The notes: generated from the letters alone by a model not told the origin. A stretch of 64,000 nucleotides of DNA from DASSUW01 sp963835525 (GCA_963835525.1 CAWIFM010000003.1:620001-684000); one strand, 5' to 3'. Counted from the stretch's first letter, positions 15,796-25,530 are shown. Numbers and translations: made by a program.

Positions 15796-17946
15796 ATGGG
15801 AGCGCTGGCGCGGATCGTCACGGGGCGCCGGTCCAAGTGGCTGGTGGTCCTCGTCTGGCTCGTCCTCATCCTCCCCTTTGGCGCGCTCGGAGGCAAGCTC
15901 GCCGACGCCACCGACAACCGCACCGAGAGCTTCCTGCCCGCCGACGCGGAGTCGACCGAGGCGCTTCTCCTCCAGGAGCAGCGGTTTCCCGGCGGCGAGA
16001 GCGTCAGCGGGCTGATCGTCTACCGGCGCCCGGGCGGCCTCACCGACGCCGACCGCGCCGAGATCGAGTCAGACGCCGAACGCGCCTCCGAGGTGATCCC
16101 GCTCCAGGGACCGGCCGTGATCCCCTTCGCGGCGACCTCGCCGCCCGAGCTCGTCTCGCCGGACGGCGACCTCGCGTACACGATCGTCGCCGTGCCCGAC
16201 GACAACGACCGGCTCGCGGAGTGGGGTACCGACCTCCGCGGTGCGGTCCACGAGGATGCGCCGGACGGGCTCGAGGTCTACGTCACCGGCGGGCTCGGCT
16301 TCAACGCCGACTTCGAGGAGGTCTTCGGCGACCTCGACGCCAAGGTCCTCCTGGTCACCGTCTCGCTCGTCGTCGTGCTGTTGCTCCTCATCTACCGCTC
16401 GCCGGTGATCGCCCTGATCCCGCTCGTGGTGGTGGGGTTCGCCTACACGATCGCCCGCGGGCTCGTCTACCTGTACGCCGAGTCGGGGGCGACGGTCTCC
16501 GACAACGGCGCGACGATCCTCGTGGTGCTCATGTTCGGGGTGGGGACCGACTACTGCCTGCTGCTGGTCTCGCGCTATCGCGAGGAGCTCCGGAGCCACG
16601 AGGACAAGCACGAGGCGATGGAGATCGCGATCCGGCGCACCGGCCCGGCGATCCTCGCCAGCGGCCTGACCGTCGCGCTGACCATGCTCGTCCTGCTCGT
16701 CGCCTCCATCGGCAGCACCCACTCGCTCGGCCCCGTCTCGGCGATCGGGGTGACCGTCGCCTTCACGGCCGGGCTGACGCTGCTGCCCGCGCTGCTCACG
16801 ATCACGGGTCGCCGCGGCTTCTGGCCGCGCCACCACGTGGTCGACTTCCGGCCCGAGGGCGGCGGCGAGGAGCGCGAGGGCCTCTGGCGCCGCCTCGGCC
16901 AGCGCGTCCTCCGGCGCCCCGGCGCCGCCCTGGGCGTGACGCTCGTGGTGTTCGGGATCGGCTGCCTCGGGCTGCTCGCCTATGAGGAGGACTACAGCGT
17001 CCAGAACTTCTTCAAGGACCCGACGGAGAGCGCCGACGGCTTCACGGTCATGCAGCAGGCGTTCCCCGCGGGCGCTCTCGTGCCGACCACCGTGCTCGTC
17101 GAGCGGCTCGACGGCGAGGTGACCGACGAGGACATCGCCGCCGTGCGCGAGGCGGCGCAGAACGTCGACGGCGTGGCCACGATCGACGCGGGCGACGCGC
17201 GCTCGACCGACGGCGGCGTGGCCCGCCTCACCCTGGTCTTCGAGGACGACCCGTTCGAGGCGGCCGCGCTCGAGCGCGTCGGGGTCCTGCGCGACGCCGT
17301 GCACTCCGCGGCGCCGGACGGCGCGCGCGTGCTGGTCGGCGACGGGAGCGCGGTGCAGGCCGACTTCAACGAGGCCGCCGCGCGCGACCTGAAGCTGATC
17401 GTCCCGCTCGCCCTGCTGGTGATCTTCGTGATCCTCGCCGTCCTGCTGCAGGCGCTCGTCGCCCCCGTGCTGCTGATCGCGTCGGTCGTCGTCTCGTTCC
17501 TCGGGACCCTCGGCCTCTCGGTCGCCTTCTTCATCTACGTGATCGGGGACACGGGGGTGGACAACTCGCTGCCCACCTACGCCTTCATCTTCCTCGTGGC
17601 GCTCGGGATCGACTACACGATCTTCCTCATGAGCCGGGTGCGCGAGGAGGCTCGGTACCACGGCACGCGGGAGGGGACCCTGCGCGCGCTGGCCGCCACC
17701 GGCCCGGTGATCACCAGCGCCGGCATCATCCTGGCCGGGACGTTCGCCGTCCTGCTCACGCTGCCGGTCACCTTCATCTTCGACCTCGGCTTCATGGTCG
17801 CGGTCGGCATCCTGCTCGACACCTTCGTCGTGCGCACGATCATGGTGCCGGCGATCGTCGAGCTGGTCGGCGACCGCGTGTGGTGGCCGTCGACCGCCAC
17901 GGGCGGAGGGCGGGCGCTGCACGAGGCCGGTCAGCCAGCGGACTGA
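15796..17946 (+). CDS. MMPL/RND-family transporter
   Basis: A 716-residue inner-membrane transporter driven by the proton gradient, of the kind that exports lipids in actinobacteria. It shows the two-fold RND plan: one helix at the N-terminus (KWLVVLVWLVLILPFGAL), a periplasmic loop, a block of helices with GVGTDYCLLLVSRYREEL, then the same arrangement repeated with ALGIDYTIFLMSRVREEA. The paired G(I/T)DY motifs are the MmpL proton-relay signature. ATG 15796 is chosen over an upstream in-frame start because it begins at the first charged residues before helix 1 and fits the promoter. The substrate is unknown. Confidence 0.92.
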   Translation: MGALARIVTGRRSKWLVVLVWLVLILPFGALGGKLADATDNRTESFLPADAESTEALLLQEQRFPGGESVSGLIVYRRPGGLTDADRAEIESDAERASEVIPLQGPAVIPFAATSPPELVSPDGDLAYTIVAVPDDNDRLAEWGTDLRGAVHEDAPDGLEVYVTGGLGFNADFEEVFGDLDAKVLLVTVSLVVVLLLLIYRSPVIALIPLVVVGFAYTIARGLVYLYAESGATVSDNGATILVVLMFGVGTDYCLLLVSRYREELRSHEDKHEAMEIAIRRTGPAILASGLTVALTMLVLLVASIGSTHSLGPVSAIGVTVAFTAGLTLLPALLTITGRRGFWPRHHVVDFRPEGGGEEREGLWRRLGQRVLRRPGAALGVTLVVFGIGCLGLLAYEEDYSVQNFFKDPTESADGFTVMQQAFPAGALVPTTVLVERLDGEVTDEDIAAVREAAQNVDGVATIDAGDARSTDGGVARLTLVFEDDPFEAAALERVGVLRDAVHSAAPDGARVLVGDGSAVQADFNEAAARDLKLIVPLALLVIFVILAVLLQALVAPVLLIASVVVSFLGTLGLSVAFFIYVIGDTGVDNSLPTYAFIFLVALGIDYTIFLMSRVREEARYHGTREGTLRALAATGPVITSAGIILAGTFAVLLTLPVTFIFDLGFMVAVGILLDTFVVRTIMVPAIVELVGDRVWWPSTATGGGRALHEAGQPAD

Positions 17947-17973
17947 GAACCCCCGCTACGCTGGACCGCAATC

Positions 17974-17999
17974 GCCCGGTAACGCAGGGGTTACCGGGC
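17974..17999. promoter_or_regulatory. Perfect 10-bp inverted repeat ahead of the M6 peptidase gene
   Basis: GCCCGGTAAC (17974-17983) and GTTACCGGGC (17990-17999) are exact complements around a six-base loop. It sits 20 bases before ATG 18020 and 27 bases after the transporter stop. With no T-run after it, it may be a repressor site, a leader hairpin, or a factor-independent end for the transporter. Confidence 0.6.
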
Positions 18000-18019
18000 A
18001 CGCAGCCTTGGGAGGCGGA

Positions 18020-20356
18020 ATGCGGAAGGTTGGAGCCGGGCTGGGAGGCCTGGCACTTGCTGCAGGGCTGGCGACGACGTTCGCGCTCAGCGCGGGTGCG
18101 GCGGCGCCGCCGGACGGGACCTCGGTACAGCGCGCGACGGTGGACGAGCTGCCGAACCCGGCCGAGGAGAAGCGACGCGCGCTGCGCGAGGTGGCGCTCC
18201 AGAAGGTGATCGCGGGCGACGCGAAGGTGCGCCGGCGCGGCGCGAGCAAGGTCGTCAAGGTCGCGCGCGCCAACGGCGAGGACCAGTACGTCGAGCTCGC
18301 GCGCGAGAAGACGGACAAGATCTTCGTGATCCTGGCCGAGTTCGGGGACACGCGCCATCCGAGCTACCCGGATCGGGACACCAACCCGAACATCCCGGGG
18401 CCGGCCACGTTCAACGGGCCGCTCCACAACGCGATCCCGGCGCCCGACCGGTCGAAGGACAACTCGACGGTCTGGCAGCCGAACTACGACCCCGCGCACT
18501 TCAAGGACGTCTACTTCGGCAGCGGGGAGTCGCTCAAGACGTACTACGAGCGCCAATCGTCGGGTCGCTACAGCGTCGACGGCCAGGTCACCGACTGGGT
18601 CAAGGTCCAGTTCAACGAGGCGCGCTACGGCCGCAGCGACGGCTTCCCGTGCGCCACCAACGTGTGCAGCAACACGTGGTTCCTCATCCAGGACGCGATC
18701 AACACCTGGGTCGCCGGCCGGAAGGCCGCCGGCGCCACCGACGCCCAGATCGCCGCGGAGCTCGCGACCTACGACACCTGGGACCGCAACGACTACGACA
18801 ACGACGGCAACTTCAACGAGCGCGACGGCTACATCGACCACTTCCAGATCGTCCACTCCGGCGGCGACCAGGCCGACGGCGACCCCCACCAGGGCGAGGA
18901 CGCGATCTGGTCGCACCGCTGGAAGGCGTTCCAGAACCTGATCGGGACCGGCGGCCCCGCGTTCAACAAGGACGGCGGCACGCAGATCGGCGAGACCGGC
19001 CTGTGGGTCGCCGACTACACGATCCAGCCGGAGAACGGCGGCGTCTCGGTGTTCGCGCACGAGTACGGCCACGACCTCGGCCTGCCCGACCACTACGACA
19101 CATCGGGCGGCGGCGAGAACGGCGTCAACTGGTGGACGATCATGGGCCAGAGCCGCGTCTCGGCGCCCGAGGACCAGGGCATCGGCACCCGCCCGGCGGA
19201 CCTCGGGGCGTGGGACAAGCTCCAGCTCGGCTGGCTCGACTACGAGATCGTGCCGGCGGGTCAGACCCGCGCGCTCGACCTCGGCCCGCACGAGTACAAC
19301 AGCGCCAAGGCGCAGGGCGTGGTCGTCCCGCTGCCGCAGAAGACGGTGACCACCGACCTCGGAGCGCCGGCGGCCGGGACCAAGCAGTGGTGGTCCGGGA
19401 CGGACGACGACTACGAGGCCACGCTCAGCCGCCAGGTCGCCGTCCCGGCGGGAAGCCCGGCGCTGAGCTTCCAGGCGCGCTGGAACATCGAGGACTGCGG
19501 GCCCGACCCGTGCGACTACGCGTTCGTGGAGGTCGACGACGGAACCGGCTGGAAGGCCATCCCCGGCTCGATCACCAAGGCCGCCGAGGGCAACGGCATC
19601 GACGGCCAGAGCGGCTGGGTGCCGGCCACCTTCAGCCTGTCGGCCTACGCCGGCAGGACGGTCGGCCTGCGCCTGCACTACCGCACCGACGGCGCCGTGC
19701 AGGGCAACACCGAGGACGCGGTCGCCGGCTTCTTCGCCGACGAGTTCGTGCTCACCGGGGCGTTCACCGACGGAGCGGAGAACGGCAACGGCGGCTGGAC
19801 GCCGGACGGCTTCGCCGCCGTCGGCGCCACGAAGTCCGAGCTGTTCGACCACTACTACGTTGCCTCGAACCGGACGTACGCGGCGTTCGACAAGTACATG
19901 AGGTCCGGGCCGTACAACTTCGGCTTCCCGGACCGGCCGGACTGGGTCGAGCACTTCCCGTACCAGGACGGCCTGCTGGTCTCCTACTGGGACACCTCGT
20001 TCTCGGACAACAACACGAGCGAGCACCCCGGAGGAGGCGAGGTCCTGCCGATCGACGCCAACCCGCGGGCGGTCTACCGCCTCGACGGCAAGCCGTGGCG
20101 GGCGCGGATCCAGGGCTACGACGCCCCGTTCTCGCTGCAGAAGTCGGACTCGTTCACCCTGCATGCTCAGGAGACGGGCCAGGCGAGCTACATCCGCGGC
20201 CAGGCGGCGGTGCCGGTGTTCGACGACCGGCGCTCGTACTGGGATCCGGCCATCCCCTTCGCGGGCGTGAAGGTGCCCAACGAGGGCGTGCGGATCCAGG
20301 TCCAGAGCCAGGAGGGCACGTCGATGCGGATCCGGATCAGCTCGACGGGGAACTGA
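18020..20356 (+). CDS. Secreted M6 (immune inhibitor A) metalloprotease
   Basis: A 778-residue exported zinc protease. The signal peptide covers about residues 1-29 (MRKVGAGLGGLALAAGLATT, then FALSAGAAA). A propeptide follows and then the catalytic domain with VFAHEYGHDLGLPDHYDT, the HExxH-type zinc motif of the InhA/M6 family. The C-terminal half is beta-rich with a MAM/CUB-like segment (LSFQARWNIEDCGPDPCDYA, with the calcium-type DDGTGW). Strong Shine-Dalgarno GGGAGGCGG precedes ATG 18020. Expected to degrade extracellular protein. The last 20 bases overlap the convergent sigma-factor gene. A 10-bp inverted repeat lies just upstream. Confidence 0.9.
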   Translation: MRKVGAGLGGLALAAGLATTFALSAGAAAPPDGTSVQRATVDELPNPAEEKRRALREVALQKVIAGDAKVRRRGASKVVKVARANGEDQYVELAREKTDKIFVILAEFGDTRHPSYPDRDTNPNIPGPATFNGPLHNAIPAPDRSKDNSTVWQPNYDPAHFKDVYFGSGESLKTYYERQSSGRYSVDGQVTDWVKVQFNEARYGRSDGFPCATNVCSNTWFLIQDAINTWVAGRKAAGATDAQIAAELATYDTWDRNDYDNDGNFNERDGYIDHFQIVHSGGDQADGDPHQGEDAIWSHRWKAFQNLIGTGGPAFNKDGGTQIGETGLWVADYTIQPENGGVSVFAHEYGHDLGLPDHYDTSGGGENGVNWWTIMGQSRVSAPEDQGIGTRPADLGAWDKLQLGWLDYEIVPAGQTRALDLGPHEYNSAKAQGVVVPLPQKTVTTDLGAPAAGTKQWWSGTDDDYEATLSRQVAVPAGSPALSFQARWNIEDCGPDPCDYAFVEVDDGTGWKAIPGSITKAAEGNGIDGQSGWVPATFSLSAYAGRTVGLRLHYRTDGAVQGNTEDAVAGFFADEFVLTGAFTDGAENGNGGWTPDGFAAVGATKSELFDHYYVASNRTYAAFDKYMRSGPYNFGFPDRPDWVEHFPYQDGLLVSYWDTSFSDNNTSEHPGGGEVLPIDANPRAVYRLDGKPWRARIQGYDAPFSLQKSDSFTLHAQETGQASYIRGQAAVPVFDDRRSYWDPAIPFAGVKVPNEGVRIQVQSQEGTSMRIRISSTGN

Positions 20357-21242
20357 GGGCCGGCGGGAGGCCGAACGCCTCGAACAGCGTCGCGTCGAAG
20401 GTCGTGATCTCCGTGATCCGGCCTTCGCGCGCGCTGAGCACGTCGAGCTTGAAGGCGCGATAGGTGTCGTCGCCGATCGCGCGCAGGTAGCTCGCGGCGG
20501 CCGGCTGGCGGTTCGCCCGAGTGGGGACGAGCCGCCAGTCGCCTTCGCTCTCCGGTCCGAAGGCGCGCTCGAGCAGGCGCTTGAAGTCGGCGATCCCCTC
20601 GAACAGGAGCGGGTGCGGCGGCATCGTGATGCGGATGTCGTCGCTGATCAGCGCGAGCGCGGCCTCGGCATCGCCGCGCTCGTGGGCGTCGATGAAGCCG
20701 GCCAGCAGCTTGCGCTCGGTCTGACTCGCCTCGCTCCGTCCCGCGGGAAGACGGTCGCGGACCGTCGCCCGCGCCCGCTGGAGCGCGCTGTTGACCGCCG
20801 CGACGCTGAGCTCCAGCACCTCGGCGACCTGGTCGGCCGCCCACTCGAGCACATCGCGCATGATCAGCACCGCCCGCTGGCGCGGGGGCAGCAGCTGGAT
20901 GACGGCGAGGAACGTGAGCTCGATCGTCTCGCGGGCGATGATCTCCTCGTCGAGCAGCCGGTCCGGGTAGGGCTGCAGCCAGGGCAGGTCCTTGAACGAC
21001 TCGACCGTCGCCGGCCGCCGGCCCTTGGCCTTGATGTGGTCGAGGCACGCGTTGGTGGCGATCCTGTACAGCCACGCCCGCAGCCACTCCTCGCGCTCGA
21101 GCGTCTCGCGGCGGCGCCACGCCCGCAGCAGCGTCTCCTGCACCAGGTCCTCGGCTTCGTCGAAGGAGCCGAGCATCCGGTAGCAGTGGACGTGCAGCTC
21201 GCGGCGGTGGCGCTCGGCGCGAGCGCCGAAGTCCGACTCCAT
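20337..21242 (-). CDS. ECF-type sigma factor with C-terminal SnoaL-like domain
   Basis: A 301-residue sigma-70 family factor. Region 2 is HCYRMLGSFDEAEDLVQETL, then LRAWRRRETLEREEWLRAWL. Region 4 is VIQLLPPRQRAVLIMRDVLE, then WAADQVAEVLELSVAAVNSA. A ~110-residue C-terminal domain (ISDDIRITMPPHPLLFEGIA) is SnoaL/NTF2-like, the arrangement of ECF groups once called SigG/SigJ. The extra domain usually controls the factor in place of an anti-sigma protein. ATG 21242 follows the family N-terminus. It is divergent from a LuxR-type ATPase regulator only 22 bases away, so the two probably share control. Confidence 0.9.
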   Translation of the reverse strand: MESDFGARAERHRRELHVHCYRMLGSFDEAEDLVQETLLRAWRRRETLEREEWLRAWLYRIATNACLDHIKAKGRRPATVESFKDLPWLQPYPDRLLDEEIIARETIELTFLAVIQLLPPRQRAVLIMRDVLEWAADQVAEVLELSVAAVNSALQRARATVRDRLPAGRSEASQTERKLLAGFIDAHERGDAEAALALISDDIRITMPPHPLLFEGIADFKRLLERAFGPESEGDWRLVPTRANRQPAAASYLRAIGDDTYRAFKLDVLSAREGRITEITTFDATLFEAFGLPPALSSPSS

Positions 21243-21252
21243 CGCCCCAGGG

Positions 21253-21258
21253 TAGAGT
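21253..21258 (+). promoter_or_regulatory. -10 hexamer of the LuxR-type regulator gene
   Basis: TAGAGT ends seven bases before TTG 21265, placing the expected transcript start on the start codon, so the message would be leaderless. No clear -35 is seen. Confidence 0.4.
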
Positions 21259-21264
21259 CGAGCT

Positions 21265-24081
21265 TTGCACCCCCAGGCGACATCCGACCGGCTGCTCGAG
21301 CGCGACGCGGAGCTCGAGGCGATCGAGCACACGCTCGCCCAGGCCATGGAGGGGGTGGGCGCGCTGATCGTCGTCAACGGCGCGGCCGGCGTGGGCAAGA
21401 CGTCCTTGCTCGACGCCGCGCGCGCCGCGGCGTCCGCGACCGGCCTGCTCACCCTGCGCGCCCGCGGCGCCGAGCTCGAGCGCGCGTTCGCCTTCGGCGT
21501 CGTGCGCCAGCTCTTCGACGAGGTGCTGCGCGAGGAGACGACGGATCTGTTCACGGGCGCCGCGCGCTTCGCCGCCCCCGTCCTCGGGCTCGAGCTGCCC
21601 GGGGTGGGGGCGATCGCCTCCGACGATCCGTACGCCGCCCGGCACGCCCTCTACTGGCTGGCCGCGAACCTGTCGTCGGACCGGCCGCTGGCGCTGTTCG
21701 TCGACGACGCCCACTGGGCCGACGGCGCGTCGCTGGACGTCCTGGTCCACCTCGCGCACCGGCTCGAGGGGATCCCCGTCGCGCTCGTCGTCGCGAGCCG
21801 CGCGGAGGAGTCGCACGAGACGCTCGAGGCGCTCCGCCGCCACGCGGCGGCGCACGGCACCCTGCTGCACCTGCAGCCGCTGAGCGAGGACGGCGCCGCG
21901 ACCGTGATCCGGCGGTTCGCGCCGGGCGCCGACGACTCGCAGTGCCGCGCCTGCCACGCCGCGACGGGCGGGAACCCGTTCCTGCTGCGCGAGCTGGCGC
22001 GCTCGGCGGTGAGCGGCGACGGCAGCCTCGACTCGGCGCGCGTCTCCGAGCAGAGCCCCGAGCGGGTCACGCAGGAGATCTCCGCGCGCCTGGCGCGGCT
22101 GCCGGAGGCCGCGGTGCGGCTCGCGCGCGCGGCGGCGGTGCTCGGCGGCGGCGTGCCGCTGCGGCCGGCGGCCGGGCTCGCCGAGGTCGATCCCGACGAC
22201 GCCGCGCGGGCCGTCGACGCGCTCGTGGCGGCCGGCATCCTGCGTCCGCCGCTGCCGCACGAGCTCCTGCACGCGCTCGAGTTCGTGCATCCGCTGGTGC
22301 GCACCGCCGTCTACGCCGGGCTCGGCCCGGCCGGGCGCTCGCGCGACCATGCGCGCGCCGCGCGGCTGCTCGACCTGGAGGCCGGGTCGCCCGAGCTGGT
22401 CGCCGCGCAGCTGCTGCGCTGCCAGCCGGCCGGCGACCCGTGGGCGTACGAGCGGCTCGTCGCGGCCGCCCGGCTGGCCTCCGCACGTGGGGCCGCGGAC
22501 GCCGCCACGCTCTATCTGCGGCGCGCGCTCGACGAGCCGCCGCCGCCGCGCAGCCGCCCCGGCGCCCTGCTCGACCTCGCCGCCGCCGAGTTCCGCAACT
22601 CCGAGCCCGGCGTCTCGATCGGCCACCTGCGCGAGGCGATGGCCGGCGAGCTCGACTCGGGCCAGCGCTTCCGCGCGACGATGCTGCTGGCGGGGCTGCT
22701 CGGGCAGACCGGCAAGGTCTCCGACGCGGTCGAGCTGCTGGAGCAGCACATCGACGCCCTCGCCGACCGCCCGGACCTGCGCGCGCCCGCCGAGGCGGGG
22801 CTGGTCAACATCACGCGGATCGATCCTGCCGCGCGCCTGCGGGCCGGCCACGTCATCGAGCGCCTGCGCCGCCGCGTCGACTCCGGCCAGGAGCACGACC
22901 AGGCGGTGCTCGGGACGATCGCGGCAGAGATGGCGATGGCCGGAGAGCCGGCCGGCCCCATGGCCGACCTGGCCGAGCGATCGCTCGACGGCTTCGACCT
23001 CACGATCGGCTCCGCGGCGGGCTGGTCGGGCTACAACGCGGTGCGCTCGCTGGTCGTGGCGGAGCGCTACGACGTCGCGCTGCAGGTCCTGGACCGCGCG
23101 CTCGAGGTGGCCCGTCAGCGCGGGGCGGTGCTCGACCGCGGGGCCGCGCTCGTCTTCCGCGCCGAGCTGTACCTGCAGACCGGCGACATCACGGCCGCCG
23201 AGGTCGACGCCCGGAGCCTCGGCGAGATCGCCGACGTGTGCGGGTGGCCGATGGGCCAGGGCTTCGCGGTGGCGTGGCTCGGCGAGGTCCTGATCGAGCG
23301 CGGCGAGCTGGACGAGGCGGAGGCGGTGCTCCCCCGCGCCCCGCTGGGTGCGCTGCCGTCCCACTACCCCCTGGTCTGGGGACTGCTCGCGCGCGGGCGG
23401 CTGCGGCTGGTGCAGGGCCGCTTCGAGGAGGCGGCCGAGGACCTGCGCGAGTCGGCGCGCCGCGCGCTCGGCATCGGGCACCGGACGCCCGCCCTCACAC
23501 CGTGGCGCTCGCTGCTGGCCGAGGCGCTGCTCGGGCTCGGCGAGCGCGACGAGGCGCGGCGCCTCGTCGCCGAGGAGCTCGAGCTCGCCCATCCCGTCGG
23601 CGCCGCGCGGCCGATCGGCATCGCCCTCCGCACGATGGCCCGCGTGGAGGGCGACGACCCCCGCCTGCTGCGCGAGGCGGCGGCCGCGCTCGACGCCTCC
23701 CGCGCGCAGCTCGAGCGCGCTCGCGCACACGCCGACCTGGGCGCCGCGCTGCGCCGCGCGGACGAGGCCGACGAGGCGCGCGAGGAGCTGCGGCTCGCCG
23801 TCGACATCGCGCACCGCTGCGGCGCGGCCGCGCTCGAGGACATGGCGCTCGGGGAGCTGCGCGCCGCCGGCGCGCGGCCCCGCCGGCGGGCCACGACGGG
23901 CGCCGGGGCGCTCACGCCGAGCGAGCGCCGGATCGCCGAGCTGGCGGCCTCGGGCGCTCAGAACCGCGAGATCGCGCAGGCGCTGTTCGTCACCACCGCC
24001 ACGGTGGAGTTCCACCTGCGCAACGCGTATCGCAAGCTGGGGATCAGCGGGCGCCCGGGCCTCACCGAAGCTCTGGCCTAG
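21265..24081 (+). CDS. LuxR-family ATPase regulator (LAL / MalT-like)
   Basis: A 938-residue regulator. The N-terminal ATPase has a Walker A in NGAAGVGKTSLLDA (around 40-50) and a Walker B in LALFVDDAHWADGASLDVLV. A long all-helical TPR region follows (residues ~400-840). The C-terminus is a LuxR helix-turn-helix: LTPSERRIAELAASGAQNRE, then IAQALFVTTATVEFHLRNAY. This is the LAL plan: ATP and ligand binding lead to activation of nearby genes. The start is a TTG at 21265, the only one preceding the conserved LLERDAELEAIE segment. Divergent from the sigma factor. Its stop overlaps the original stop position of the LigD-type gene. Confidence 0.92.
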   Translation: MHPQATSDRLLERDAELEAIEHTLAQAMEGVGALIVVNGAAGVGKTSLLDAARAAASATGLLTLRARGAELERAFAFGVVRQLFDEVLREETTDLFTGAARFAAPVLGLELPGVGAIASDDPYAARHALYWLAANLSSDRPLALFVDDAHWADGASLDVLVHLAHRLEGIPVALVVASRAEESHETLEALRRHAAAHGTLLHLQPLSEDGAATVIRRFAPGADDSQCRACHAATGGNPFLLRELARSAVSGDGSLDSARVSEQSPERVTQEISARLARLPEAAVRLARAAAVLGGGVPLRPAAGLAEVDPDDAARAVDALVAAGILRPPLPHELLHALEFVHPLVRTAVYAGLGPAGRSRDHARAARLLDLEAGSPELVAAQLLRCQPAGDPWAYERLVAAARLASARGAADAATLYLRRALDEPPPPRSRPGALLDLAAAEFRNSEPGVSIGHLREAMAGELDSGQRFRATMLLAGLLGQTGKVSDAVELLEQHIDALADRPDLRAPAEAGLVNITRIDPAARLRAGHVIERLRRRVDSGQEHDQAVLGTIAAEMAMAGEPAGPMADLAERSLDGFDLTIGSAAGWSGYNAVRSLVVAERYDVALQVLDRALEVARQRGAVLDRGAALVFRAELYLQTGDITAAEVDARSLGEIADVCGWPMGQGFAVAWLGEVLIERGELDEAEAVLPRAPLGALPSHYPLVWGLLARGRLRLVQGRFEEAAEDLRESARRALGIGHRTPALTPWRSLLAEALLGLGERDEARRLVAEELELAHPVGAARPIGIALRTMARVEGDDPRLLREAAAALDASRAQLERARAHADLGAALRRADEADEAREELRLAVDIAHRCGAAALEDMALGELRAAGARPRRRATTGAGALTPSERRIAELAASGAQNREIAQALFVTTATVEFHLRNAYRKLGISGRPGLTEALA

Positions 24082-25221
24082 TCCTCGTCGAATTCGTGCT
24101 GCGTGGCCCTGGCCGGTCCGGGGCTTGGAGCCGAAGCCGCGCTGCATGCCGCCGGTGCTCACGCCCGGCGGCGGGCCGCCCGGCTGCGGGTCGCCGGCGC
24201 GGCCGCGCTGGGTGGGGCGGTCGCGGTCGCGGCTCGGCTGCACGCGCTTGGGCTCGCCGCGCTGCTTGGGGAAGTGCGGCGGCCAGGGGGCGTCGCCGAG
24301 CCCGCCCTCCTCGTCGCGGCGCGCGAGGTCGAGCAGCTGGTCGAGCGAGCCCGCGTGGAGGTCGATGTCGGCCGCGGGGTCGCCGACCGTGCGCAGCCGC
24401 TCCGGCACGTTGTCGATCCGGAAGTCGCCCGGCTCGGCGTCCGGGACCTCGTCCCACGCGAGCGGGCACGACACGCGCGCGTCCGGCGTCGGCCGGACGG
24501 AGTAGCCGGAGGCGACGGTGCGGTCGCGCGCGTTCTGGTTGTAGTCGACGAACACGCCGTGGCGCTCCTCCTTCCACCACTTGGTGGTGGCCAGGTCGGG
24601 GGCGCGGCGCTCCACCTCGCGCGCCATCGCCAGCGCCGCCCGGCGCACCTCGAGGAAGTCCCACTCCGGCTCGATCCGCACGTTGACGTGGATCCCCTTC
24701 GAGCCCGAGGTCTTGGGGTAGCCGCGCAGCCCGTGCTCGGTCAGCACGTCGCGCACCACCATCGCCGTCCGCCGCACCGCGTCCCAGGTGATCCCCGGCG
24801 TCGGATCGAGGTCGACGCGCAGCTCGTCGGGATGGTCGAGGTCGCCGCGGCGCGACGGCCACGGGTTGAAGTCGATGACGCCGAGGTTGACGGCCCAGAC
24901 GAGGTGGGCCTCGTCGTTGGCCACGAGCTCCTCGGCGGTGCGCCCGGACGGGAAGTCGACGGTCGCGGTCTGGAGCCAGTCCGGCACCTTCTGCGGCACG
25001 CGCTTCTGCCAGATGGGCTCTTCCATGATCCCGTTGACGAAGCGCTTCATGACCGTCGGGCGCTCGCGAACGTGCACGAGCACGGCATCGGCGGCGGTCA
25101 CGTAGTACTTGGCGAGGTCGAGCTTCGTCCAGCCGGGCTTGGGGAAGTAGACCTTGGCCGGGTTGGAGAGGCGCACCTCTCGCCCGGCCAGGTCGAGCGT
25201 CGTGAACTCGCTCCGGGCCAC
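24078..25221 (-). CDS. ligD: LigD-type NHEJ polymerase/primase domain protein, frameshifted at its 3' end
   Basis: A stand-alone primase-polymerase of bacterial non-homologous end joining. The start is GTG 25221. Seen motifs: LRVDLDPTPG with the catalytic Asp137/Asp139, TSGSKGIHVNV (171-181), RHGVFVDYNQNARDRTVASG and PLAWDEV, all diagnostic of LigD-Pol. The frame carries coding sequence to about 24103, then fails to stop: one extra base (C at 24102 on the plus strand) shifts it. Skipping that base gives Gln-His-Glu-Phe-Asp-Glu-Asp and TAG at 24080-24078, sharing CTAG with the neighbour's stop. As read, the frame would continue to 20188. Either an assembly indel or a real mutation. No ligase or Ku gene is in the window. 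Confidence 0.85.
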
Positions 25222-25240
25222 TGCCCGGAGCGTAGCTGCG

Positions 25241-25444
25241 CTAGAGCGTGGTGACGTTCGCGGCGGCCGGGCCCTTGGGGCCCTGCTCCGCGTCGTAGCT
25301 CACCTTGGCGCCCTCGGCGAGGCTCTTGTAGCCCTCACCGACGATCGCGCTGTGGTGCACGAAAAGGTCCTTGGAGCCCTCGTCGGGCGTGATGAAGCCG
25401 AAGCCCTTGTCGTCGCTGAACCACTTGACGGTTCCGGTTGCCAT
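25241..25444 (-). CDS. cspA: Cold-shock protein CspA family
   Basis: A 67-residue single OB-fold RNA chaperone that melts secondary structure in mRNA. RNP1 is KGFGFITP and RNP2 is DLFVHHSAI, both intact, with the typical start MATGTVKWFSDDKG. A clear Shine-Dalgarno (GGAGG) stands about nine bases before the ATG. About 85 bases upstream is a perfect 9-bp hairpin (25531-25553), which may lie in a long leader as in other cold-shock genes. It lies 19 bases downstream of the LigD-type start in the same orientation. Confidence 0.96.
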   Translation of the reverse strand: MATGTVKWFSDDKGFGFITPDEGSKDLFVHHSAIVGEGYKSLAEGAKVSYDAEQGPKGPAAANVTTL

Positions 25445-25530
25445 GTTGTGTTCCTCCACGGCGTTCGTGTGCACTGCGTACGCGGGAGAAGCGGTGAAGC
25501 GACAACTGCGGGCGCTGGGCACTACCTTCG

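Noticed and set aside
20188..24077. Long minus-strand open frame continuing from the LigD-type gene
   Set aside because: It is antisense to two clear regulator genes, is low in hydrophobic pattern and rich in Arg/Gly/Glu repeats typical of GC shadow frames; it exists only because of the one-base shift at 24102.
20613..24686. 1,357-codon plus-strand frame over the regulator genes
   Set aside because: Its composition is Arg/Ala/Gly-rich with no domain motifs and it lies in a second frame of the LuxR-type gene, which has Walker and HTH motifs.
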